NCBI GenBank assembly: GCA_946056345.1
Contig: CAMGJH010000097.1
Span: 1-5,372, forward strand
DNA length: 5,372 nucleotides
Direction of reading: 5' to 3'
Source: an uncultured Lentisphaeraceae bacterium
GTDB lineage: Bacteria; Verrucomicrobiota; Kiritimatiellia; RFP12; DVOR01
Shown: positions 1 through 5,372 of the stretch, piece by piece
Layout: the number at the start of each line of letters is the position of its first letter
Position numbering within the stretch: position 1 is the stretch's first letter
Notes under the pieces: model-generated
What the model was told of the DNA's origin: nothing
What the model saw: the letters and a program-made list of their open reading frames with translations, nothing else
The model's database searches: none
Made by a program: the position numbers and the translations under genes

Positions 1-833
1 CGCGCCAAGCCCGTGTCGACGACCACGCGGATGCCCTCGATGGTCAGCGAGCTCTCGGCGATGGAGGTGGCTAGGACGATCTTGCGCTCGCCGGGGCGCG
101 GCGGGGCAACGGCGTCATCCTGGGCGCGGCGGTCGAGGGCGGCGTAGAGGGGGGTGACGCGCACGCCGGGGGGGAGGTCGGAAGCTTCGAGGGCCTCCTG
201 GGTGCGGCGGATTTCGCCCTCGCCCGGGAGGAAACAGAGGATCGAGCCGCGCTCTTCGGCGAGGGCCTTGCGGATGGCTGCCACCGGGGAGAGGGGGCCA
301 AGGTGGCGAAGGTCGACTGGGTAGGCGACGGCGGGGATGGAGAGGAAGCGCGCGCCGGGGAGGAGGTTGGATTGGAGCGTGGCCGACATCACCAGCAGCC
401 GCAGGTCGGGGCGCAGGCCGTCGCGGACCTCGCGAGCCAAGGCGAAAGCCACATCGAGGGCCAAGGCGCGCTCGTGAAACTCGTCGAAGAGGATGGCCCC
501 CACCCCGGTGAGCTCGGGATCTTCGACGATGCGGCGGGCGAGGAGGCCCTCAGTGAGGAACTCAATGCGCGTCTTGGGGCCAATACAGCGCTCCAGGCGG
601 ACCTGCCAGCCGACGGTCTGCCCCGGAGCCTCGCCCAATTGGCTGGCGATGAACTGCGCAGCGCGGCGAGCGGCCAGCCGGCGCGGCTCGAGGACAAGGA
701 TCTTCTGCCCGGCCAGCCAGGGCTCGCCCAGGAGCGCCGGCGGGATACCGGTGGTCTTGCCAGTACCCGGCGGCGCCGTCAGGCAGGTGAGTTCGTTCGC
801 CTCCAGCGCGGCCTTAAGGTCGCTTAAAGGCAA
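1..833 (-). CDS. hrpB: ATP-dependent helicase HrpB, N-terminal part (3' end beyond window)
   Basis: DEAH/RHA-type superfamily 2 helicase of the HrpB family, a cytoplasmic NTP-dependent nucleic-acid helicase whose physiological substrate is poorly defined. The 277 visible residues hold the first RecA-like domain and part of the second. Motif I is PPGTGKTT (21-28), Ia EPRRLAAR (49-56), Ib TEG (94-96), II DEFH (117-120) and III SAT (150-152). LCFLPGEGEI (199-208) lies in the motif IV region, and LATSIAESSLTIEGI (254-268) covers motif V. Motif VI and the HrpB-specific C-terminal domain are outside the window; the family is usually about 800 residues. DEFHER and SIAESSLTIEGIR closely match remembered E. 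coli HrpB. No ATG or GTG lies near the expected N-terminus. The TTG at 833-831 gives MPLSDLKAAL, which aligns with the LPVAAVLPELL start of E. coli HrpB. No Shine-Dalgarno sequence precedes it, and the frame stays open upstream through the repeat gap, so the exact start is uncertain. Family call firm; start moderate. Confidence 0.93.
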   Translation of the reverse strand, partial: MPLSDLKAALEANELTCLTAPPGTGKTTGIPPALLGEPWLAGQKILVLEPRRLAARRAAQFIASQLGEAPGQTVGWQVRLERCIGPKTRIEFLTEGLLARRIVEDPELTGVGAILFDEFHERALALDVAFALAREVRDGLRPDLRLLVMSATLQSNLLPGARFLSIPAVAYPVDLRHLGPLSPVAAIRKALAEERGSILCFLPGEGEIRRTQEALEASDLPPGVRVTPLYAALDRRAQDDAVAPPRPGERKIVLATSIAESSLTIEGIRVVVDTGLA

Positions 834-837
834 GTGA

Positions 838-862
838 ACAGTCGACAGTCGACAGTCGACAG
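838..862. repeat. 7-bp tandem repeat (ACAGTCG x3 plus ACAG), arm 1 of an inverted repeat
   Basis: Three perfect head-to-tail copies of ACAGTCG followed by a partial fourth create three overlapping GTCGAC palindromes at 841-846, 848-853 and 855-860. The array ends only 4 bp from the proposed helicase TTG, where a ribosome binding site would normally be. It is the inverted partner of 936-960, matching at 22 of 25 positions. It could be part of a dispersed intergenic element or an RNA-level hairpin; the window contains only this one pair. Confidence 0.85.
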
Positions 863-935
863 GGCTGGCGCTAGAGGCGAGAAACCCGGCAGAACCACGC
901 AAGTCTATCCGTCGCGGCTCGCCGCGTCCTGACGA

Positions 936-960
936 CTGTCGACTGCCCACTGTCGACTCT
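936..960. repeat. Arm 2 of the GTCGAC-rich inverted repeat
   Basis: The reverse complement of 838-862 matches this segment at 22 of 25 positions. Mismatches fall in the middle (CCC replacing TCG) and one base from the end. The arms are separated by 73 bp, which include a small perfect hairpin at 913-926 (CGCGG, loop CTCG, CCGCG). The remaining gap sequence toward the SPFH stop codon has two CTTCCA hexamers at 971-976 and 981-986 and no recognisable promoter. No T-run follows the arm in either direction, so an ordinary intrinsic terminator is not supported. Confidence 0.8.
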
Positions 961-1011
961 GCCACGTTATCTTCCAGGCTCTTCCACCGTTGCGCGCGAG
1001 CATCGCCGGCG

Positions 1012-2829
1012 CTACTTCGCCGGCAGGGAGAGGGCGGCGCCCTTGAGGTCCGTCCAGAGGGTGCCCTCGCCAGCGTGGAGGAGGCGGATGGAGAGGGCGG
1101 GGTTGAGCTGCTCGACGAGGGTGAGGTCGGCCAAGGTGGCGGGGTTCTTAAAGACCTCTGCGCGGCGGCGGATGCCTAGAGCCTCTTCGTTGGAGACCAA
1201 GAAGTCGGCCTTGACCTGCGCCTCGCCGAGGAGCTGGGTGGTCTGGGCCTCAATCTTGGCGCGCTCGAGGTCGAGCTGGGCAACGGCGAGCTTGGCCTCG
1301 GCCTCGAGCTGGGCGGTGAGGCGCTTGGTGTCGGCGGCGATGGTGGCGACCTTCTTGTCGGTCTCTTGCTCGACCTCCTTGCGGAGCTGTTCGACCTTAG
1401 CGATGCGGATGTTGAGCTCGGCCTGCTTGCGGGCGGTGTTCTGGCGCTCGCGGTTGGTGAGGTCTTGCTCCTTGGCCTCGCTGGCGGCCTGGATGGGGGA
1501 GAGAATCTCGGCGGGGACCTCGACGTGGCGGATGATGGCGTTGTGGACAACGATGGCGCGTTCGCCGAGGGTGCGCTTGAGCTCCTCGGTCATCTCGGTC
1601 TGGAACTTCATCCGCCCCTCGCCGTCGATGAAGTCGCGCGCCTTGTAGTAGGAGCCCTTCATCCGCGAGATGGAGAGAATCTGGGGAAGGATAATCTTGT
1701 CGACCACAGCCGGGAGGTCACCGTAGAGCATGTAGATCTTGGCGATATGCTCGGGGAGGAGCTCGAACTCCACGGTCATATCCAGGAGGATCTGGAAGCC
1801 ATCGATGGAGGGGAACTGGACGAACTGGTTCATCCCGAAGGCGACCGAATCCGAGAGCGGGATATCGTTGGTGGGGGCGGCGGCCGAGCGCGGCAGGAGG
1901 GGCGAGGCGGCCTCCAGCACCTCCGGCAGCTCGGCGGCCTCCAGTTCGTCTGCCGATGAGACGCACTTGGAGAAGGAAGAAACCTTGCTCTTGCTGGCGA
2001 GGCGGTTGCGGGCGGCCGAGTTCTTCTCGCCGGTGGCGGCAAAGTTGGTGTTCACGGCCTCCTGGGTCATCAGGTTCTCGCTGCGGTTGACGTAGTCCTC
2101 GCGGCGCTTCTGCTGCTGCTTGAGCATCGAGCTCTGCAGTTCATCGAGGGCGCTGGAGGCGTTGGAGGCGACGTTCTTGGTCAGGACCACGGTGCCGGTG
2201 CGGCCAATGATGGAGACTTGGTTCATCCCCACCTCCACCAGGTCCACCTGATAGGCGCGCGGGTTGATGTAGTAGAGCCCGGGCTGGAGGACCTCGGCCA
2301 GGACGCCCTTCTCGCCGCGCTGGGCGAAGGCACCAGGCTTGGCCGGCACGCCGGTCTGCGAGGTGACGATGCCCACGTAGCCCACGGGAATGCTCATCGC
2401 GTCCATCACCTGCAGGGTGTAGCCCTCGGGGTTGAGGCGGTAGGTACCCGGCCCCAACACGCCCTTCCAGACGCCCTTGCTCGCCGCGTCGGCCGCCAGA
2501 ATCTCGCCATTGGGCAGCTCGCGGCCGACCTTCGAGGTGACCACGCCCACCTTGCCCACGGGGATGGTCTGGGCGCGGACGAGCTTCCAATCGTAGTCAA
2601 TCGGGTTGAGGAAGTGGCGACCCTCGGTCAAGGGCTCGCGTAAGACGCCCTTCTGGCCGGGATTGGCCAAGATTTCGCCGGGCGGAAGGTCATCGCCGGT
2701 CTTGGCCGTGACGATAGCCATCCAGCCGGCCGGCACCTCGATGCGGCAGAAGCACCACATCCACACGCCCCACACCGCAGCCAGCACGGCCACGAGTACA
2801 CACACGGCAACAAGTCCTTTCTGCTTCAT
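1012..2829 (-). CDS. SPFH/band-7 membrane protein with three N-terminal repeat modules (605 aa)
   Basis: SPFH/prohibitin-flotillin superfamily protein, probably a membrane-anchored ring or cage subunit; its specific role is unknown. Residues 5-28 form one hydrophobic helix after MKQK, suggesting the N-terminus is inside and the bulk outside the cytoplasm. Three modules follow at about 31-88, 89-146 and 147-199, each with a VGxVGVVT-like opening, a KGV turn and a (P/E)G-x-(Y/H)-x-(L/I)NP close. Residues 205-335 are mostly polar and low-complexity (Ser, Ala, Asn, Gln, Glu). The SPFH core resumes near FVQFPSIDGF (336-345) and runs to about 445. A charged coiled coil spans about 450-545, with RKQAELNIRIAKVEQ typical of flotillin-like stalks. 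The tail ends with AGEGTLWTDL (586-595). It starts 17 bp after the upstream paralogue, and AAAGGAG sits 6 bp before the ATG, so start and co-translation are well supported. Residues C26 and C28 at the membrane exit are unusual. Automated annotation may call it HflC or flotillin-like; neither is proven. Confidence 0.9.
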   Translation of the reverse strand: MKQKGLVAVCVLVAVLAAVWGVWMWCFCRIEVPAGWMAIVTAKTGDDLPPGEILANPGQKGVLREPLTEGRHFLNPIDYDWKLVRAQTIPVGKVGVVTSKVGRELPNGEILAADAASKGVWKGVLGPGTYRLNPEGYTLQVMDAMSIPVGYVGIVTSQTGVPAKPGAFAQRGEKGVLAEVLQPGLYYINPRAYQVDLVEVGMNQVSIIGRTGTVVLTKNVASNASSALDELQSSMLKQQQKRREDYVNRSENLMTQEAVNTNFAATGEKNSAARNRLASKSKVSSFSKCVSSADELEAAELPEVLEAASPLLPRSAAAPTNDIPLSDSVAFGMNQFVQFPSIDGFQILLDMTVEFELLPEHIAKIYMLYGDLPAVVDKIILPQILSISRMKGSYYKARDFIDGEGRMKFQTEMTEELKRTLGERAIVVHNAIIRHVEVPAEILSPIQAASEAKEQDLTNRERQNTARKQAELNIRIAKVEQLRKEVEQETDKKVATIAADTKRLTAQLEAEAKLAVAQLDLERAKIEAQTTQLLGEAQVKADFLVSNEEALGIRRRAEVFKNPATLADLTLVEQLNPALSIRLLHAGEGTLWTDLKGAALSLPAK

Positions 2830-2835
2830 TGCGCT

Positions 2836-2842
2836 CTCCTTT
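2836..2842 (-). promoter_or_regulatory. Shine-Dalgarno site of the 605-aa SPFH gene
   Basis: The minus strand reads AAAGGAG, then a 6-base spacer, then ATG at 2829. It lies wholly in the 17-bp gap between the two SPFH genes. This fixes the start codon and favours polycistronic translation. Confidence 0.85.
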
Positions 2843-2846
2843 CGCC

Positions 2847-4367
2847 TTAGGGCTGGACCGAGGCCGCCGGCGTGGGCGCGGCGGGAGTGGACTGCACGCC
2901 CAGGGGCAGACCGAAGGGCGCGTCGGCTTCAGGCGTGGCGAGGATCGACTGCACGCGCGGGGCCGTCTTCTCATAGAGCTTCATCCGGACGTAGTCCGCC
3001 TCGTCGCCATAGATGCTCACCTCCTGGCGCAGGATGTCGGCGAAGGCTTTGGTGCGCGCCTCGATGACCCGGCGCTCGGCCTCGGCAGCGGTTAGCTTAG
3101 CTTCAGCAGTGCGCAGGGCGGCCTCGTAGGCCACCTTAGCCACATCGAGCTTGGTCTGGGCGGCGATGGTCTGCTCGGCCTTGCGCTGTTCGGCGGCGAT
3201 GCGCGCCTGAATCTGCGCGGTCTGCTCCATCACCACGGCCGAGTTCTGCGCGGCGAGGGCCTTCTGACGCCCGAGTTCGGCCTGCGACTCGGCCTGGACA
3301 ATCTGCTGCTCAATCTTGCGCGACTCCTGGACCGCGAGCTCGCGGTCGCGCACAATGCCGGCGATGGACTGCGGGGCGAAGATGTCGCGAATGAGCACCG
3401 AGTTGAGCGAGATGCCGCGCGGGGCGCAGATTTCGCGGAGGTAGGCCTCGAGCTTGTCCTGGAAGTCCTGGCGGCTCTTGCCGACGATGAACTCGGTGGC
3501 CATCTTCTTGCTGCCCTCAATGCGCGAGAAGCCGCGAGCGCTGGGGAGGATGAGCTTCTGGAGGATGTCATCCATATCGCCGACCTCCTGGGTCAGCAGG
3601 GCCACCTTGTCCTCCTCCAGGTTGAACTCCAGGGTGCCCTCGGCGGTGACGATGAAGCCATCAAGCGTGAGGAAGGTGATCGCATCGTTGCCCGAAAGCT
3701 CGAAGCGCTGGCTCTGCGTGTTGACGAGCGAGACGGCGTAGAGGAAGGGGTTGAGGCGGTGCGTGCCCTCCTTGAGGATCTTTTGCTGAACGCCCTTGGA
3801 GCCCTCGGCCACCAGGAAGCCCCGTTCCTCGAGTTGCGGCTGGGTCTCGGCAAAGACATCCGCGCCCACCAACGCCGTCACCACGCCCACATAGCCCGGG
3901 CGGATGCGGATGTCGTCGTAGAGGCGCAGGTCGTAGGCGTAGGGATTGATGCGGTGGCGCCCAGTGCCGAGCACCTCCGGGACAATGCCCTTGCTGCCGG
4001 CATCGCGCGCGATAATCTCCCCGGGCGGCAACGGCTTGCCGTCCTTGCGAATGAGCACGCCGAAGCGGCCGGCGGCAATATCCGTGGCGCGAAAGTATTG
4101 CCAATCCCAGATGAAGGGGTTGCGGAAGTAGCGGCCTTCGGGGAGGACCGCCTCCTGAATGCCCTTATACTCGGGCCCGGGCGCGAGAATGCACGCGCTG
4201 GGCAAATCCTTGCCCGTCTTACGCATCAGCACGGCAAACTCGCCGGCCTCCGGCTCAATGCGCCACCCAAACCAGACCCATAACCCCACGAAGAGCGCCA
4301 CCAGGGCCCCGGCCACCACGCCGAGCCCCCCCAGCGGCACCTTCTGTGCGCTCTGCTGCTTTGTCAT
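2847..4367 (-). CDS. SPFH/band-7 membrane protein, paralogue with three N-terminal repeat modules (506 aa)
   Basis: Partner and paralogue of the downstream 605-residue SPFH protein. A hydrophobic helix spans about 12-35 behind a short, Lys/Gln-containing N-terminus, implying one anchor with the body on the far side of the membrane. Three modules at about 39-95, 98-153 and 156-213 share the LPxGEIIA, SKGI/KGV and GxHR(I/L)NPxxYxxxL signatures. The SPFH core continues without a long insert: AITFLTLDGFIV (229-240), EGTLEFNL (243-250), then an alpha/beta segment with ILPSARGFSRIEGS (273-286) and SLNSVLIRDIFAP (320-332). The region at 340-450 is an Ala/Gln/Glu/Lys-rich coiled coil, as in HflK/HflC and flotillins. 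The last 25 residues are Pro/Ala-rich and probably disordered. The ATG is preceded by GGAAGGAAGGA four bases away. The gene begins 21 bp after the GH89 stop and ends 17 bp before its paralogue. By analogy with HflK/HflC the two products may co-assemble; the client is unknown. Confidence 0.9.
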   Translation of the reverse strand: MTKQQSAQKVPLGGLGVVAGALVALFVGLWVWFGWRIEPEAGEFAVLMRKTGKDLPSACILAPGPEYKGIQEAVLPEGRYFRNPFIWDWQYFRATDIAAGRFGVLIRKDGKPLPPGEIIARDAGSKGIVPEVLGTGRHRINPYAYDLRLYDDIRIRPGYVGVVTALVGADVFAETQPQLEERGFLVAEGSKGVQQKILKEGTHRLNPFLYAVSLVNTQSQRFELSGNDAITFLTLDGFIVTAEGTLEFNLEEDKVALLTQEVGDMDDILQKLILPSARGFSRIEGSKKMATEFIVGKSRQDFQDKLEAYLREICAPRGISLNSVLIRDIFAPQSIAGIVRDRELAVQESRKIEQQIVQAESQAELGRQKALAAQNSAVVMEQTAQIQARIAAEQRKAEQTIAAQTKLDVAKVAYEAALRTAEAKLTAAEAERRVIEARTKAFADILRQEVSIYGDEADYVRMKLYEKTAPRVQSILATPEADAPFGLPLGVQSTPAAPTPAASVQP

Positions 4368-4371
4368 CGCA

Positions 4372-4382
4372 TCCTTCCTTCC
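4372..4382 (-). promoter_or_regulatory. Shine-Dalgarno site of the 506-aa SPFH gene
   Basis: The minus strand reads GGAAGGAAGGA, a purine-rich run ending 4 bases before the ATG at 4367. It lies entirely within the 21-bp gap after the GH89 stop codon. An overlapping out-of-frame ATG at the end of the run is not expected to be used. Confidence 0.75.
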
Positions 4383-4388
4383 TGCACC

Positions 4389-5372
4389 CTACTCTTTTTG
4401 CTCAATGGTGAACTTGCCGGCCGAGTTCCCGCCGCCATCGCCCGACGCCGTCACGCGCAGGGTGTAGTCAGCCAGGTTCGTGCGGTATTTCGGTAATTTG
4501 AGGGTGTAGACGTTATCCTGCTTACGGATCCCGGCATACCCGGCGTGGCGGTCGGCCGCCACGCACTGGTCGGCCTCATAGAGCTCCACCTGCTCAATCT
4601 TGAGCGCGTGGCCACCGTGCGTCCACTCAAAAGTGACCTCAAAGGTGCCGGCCTGCTTGATGTATTCGGTCACATCGAAGCTCATCTCCACGGTGCCCTT
4701 GCGCCCCTCGAGGTTCCACGCCACGCCAGTATCAAAGCGGAAGGCCTTGGGCCAGGTGGTGTAGGCCTTCTTCAGCAACGCCTCGGCCCGGCGCAAGGTC
4801 GGAATCAGCACCTTTAGGTCAGGCTCCGCCTGAGGATAGCCATTTTCCAGGAAGTCGCGATCAATCGCATCGAGCTGCGCATCGAGGTTGCCCGCGCCGG
4901 CGAAGAAGGCCTCCCAGCGGCGCAGATAGTAGCCCTTGAAGAGGCCCGAGAGCTGACGGTTGGCGTAGTCGTTGAGCGATCCGCGCCGGCCGCTCCAGGT
5001 GGTAATCATCCGGCGATAGGCCTTGGCGCCGGCCTCGCCGGCCACCGCGCGCGTACGCGCCTCGCACCAATCCAGCCGCCAGCGCGGCTCGAAGGCCATC
5101 AGCTCATCCGAGAGGCGGATCGCTTCCAAGAAGGCCTCGCGGGCCTGAACGTCATCGCGCGCCAAGGTCAGGAGCGGCCGCCCAAGGTCCGCCAGTGCCT
5201 GGCGCATCACGTCAATGAGGTCGTAGCGGAAGGTCTCGATCTTCGTCAGGGCCGGCGAACGCTTGGCCACGGCGGCGAAGAGCTCCGCGGCCCGGCGCGT
5301 CTCCGCCGGCGGATAGTACTGTTCGCCGCTCGACCACGTGGAGGCCTTGCGCGCGCCCCACGAGGGCCGGGC
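4389..5372 (-). CDS. Alpha-N-acetylglucosaminidase (GH89), C-terminal part with extra beta domain (5' end beyond window)
   Basis: The 327 visible residues are the C-terminus of a NAGLU-type enzyme (GH89), which removes terminal alpha-linked N-acetylglucosamine, for example from heparan-type glycans or mucin O-glycans. The helical C-terminal domain (about 1-207, counting from the window edge) contains FRYDLIDVMRQAL (48-60), LDWCEARTRA (100-109) and LNDYANRQLSGLFKGYYLRRW (133-153). These match remembered human NAGLU segments YRYDLLDLTRQAV and [21 protein letters not shown]. Human NAGLU ends soon after the equivalent of residue 207. This protein adds about 120 residues with alternating strands (VEMSFDVTEYI, FEVTFEWTHGGHALKIEQVEL, VYTLKLPKY), probably a beta-sandwich module. 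The catalytic glutamates and any signal peptide lie outside the window. The frame is open to the window edge, so the GTG at 5270 is internal. The stop is 21 bp from the first SPFH gene, suggesting an operon. Substrate not determinable here. Confidence 0.9.
   Translation of the reverse strand, partial: ARPSWGARKASTWSSGEQYYPPAETRRAAELFAAVAKRSPALTKIETFRYDLIDVMRQALADLGRPLLTLARDDVQAREAFLEAIRLSDELMAFEPRWRLDWCEARTRAVAGEAGAKAYRRMITTWSGRRGSLNDYANRQLSGLFKGYYLRRWEAFFAGAGNLDAQLDAIDRDFLENGYPQAEPDLKVLIPTLRRAEALLKKAYTTWPKAFRFDTGVAWNLEGRKGTVEMSFDVTEYIKQAGTFEVTFEWTHGGHALKIEQVELYEADQCVAADRHAGYAGIRKQDNVYTLKLPKYRTNLADYTLRVTASGDGGGNSAGKFTIEQKE

Noticed and set aside
303..827. Plus-strand reading frame of 174 residues opposite the helicase gene
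   Set aside because: It is antisense to a minus-strand frame carrying helicase motifs I to V in order. Its translation is low-complexity Gly/Ala/Arg/Glu-rich with no recognisable family.
838..960. CRISPR-like array suggested by the repeated GTCGAC units
   Set aside because: Units are 7 bp with no spacers, there is one inverted rather than direct pair, and no cas gene is present.
1005..1024. GCCGGC/GCCGGC hairpin over the stop codon of the 605-aa gene as an intrinsic terminator
   Set aside because: The stem is only 6 bp, overlaps the end of the coding region and is not followed by a T-run, so it fits chance in GC-rich DNA.
1366..1959. Plus-strand open frame of 197 residues opposite the 605-aa SPFH gene
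   Set aside because: Its Leu/Gly/Asp/Val-rich composition is what arises opposite GC-rich coiled-coil coding sequence, and the opposite strand has clear SPFH homology and a good ribosome binding site.
3759..4283. Plus-strand open frame of 174 residues opposite the 506-aa SPFH gene
   Set aside because: It lies antisense to the repeat modules, has no recognisable domain, and mirrors the GC-rich codon pattern of the real gene.
1012..4367. Calling the SPFH pair true vault proteins or naming them hflK and hflC
   Set aside because: The similarity to major vault protein is architectural only, and E. coli HflK/HflC lack the three tandem N-terminal modules. No adjacent FtsH gene is present, so a gene symbol would be unsupported.
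4389..5270. GTG at 5270 as the start of a complete 293-residue protein
   Set aside because: The same frame stays open to the window edge for 34 more residues with plausible coding sequence, and GH89 homology requires a much longer N-terminal part.

Overview
This is a GC-rich (by eye above 60%) bacterial window in which every supportable gene lies on the minus strand, so transcription runs from high to low coordinates. In that order the genes are: the C-terminal 327 residues of a family GH89 alpha-N-acetylglucosaminidase (5372 to 4389, 5' end outside the window); a 506-residue membrane-anchored SPFH/band-7 protein (4367 to 2847); a 605-residue SPFH/band-7 paralogue (2829 to 1012); a 178-bp gap holding a GTCGAC-rich inverted repeat; and the first 277 residues of an HrpB-type ATP-dependent helicase (833 to 1, running off the window).

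The first three genes are separated by only 21 and 17 bp. Each SPFH gene has a clear Shine-Dalgarno sequence in the gap before it, so the three probably form one transcription unit. The helicase comes after the repeat-bearing gap, has no visible Shine-Dalgarno sequence, and probably begins with TTG. It may be a separate unit or a poorly coupled distal gene.

The most distinctive part is the SPFH pair. Each protein has one N-terminal membrane helix, then three tandem copies of a roughly 50-60 residue module that looks like the opening part of a band-7 domain. A full SPFH core, a long Ala/Glu/Gln/Lys-rich coiled coil and a short tail follow. The arrangement recalls HflK/HflC (two adjacent paralogues, one N-terminal anchor, ring or cage assembly) and, more loosely, major vault protein (tandem beta modules before an SPFH-like shoulder and a helical cap). 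A shared hetero-oligomeric cage or membrane scaffold is a reasonable inference, but its cargo or client cannot be read from the sequence. The 605-residue protein also carries a roughly 130-residue polar, low-complexity segment inside its SPFH region that its partner lacks.

The host cannot be fixed from this window. A GH89 enzyme of mucin or heparan-type glycan breakdown with an extra C-terminal beta domain, multi-module SPFH proteins and GTCGAC-rich intergenic repeats would fit a polysaccharide-degrading bacterium of the Planctomycetota/Verrucomicrobiota/Lentisphaerota type. That is recollection and inference. No RNA gene, CRISPR array, transposase, origin or phage gene is visible.
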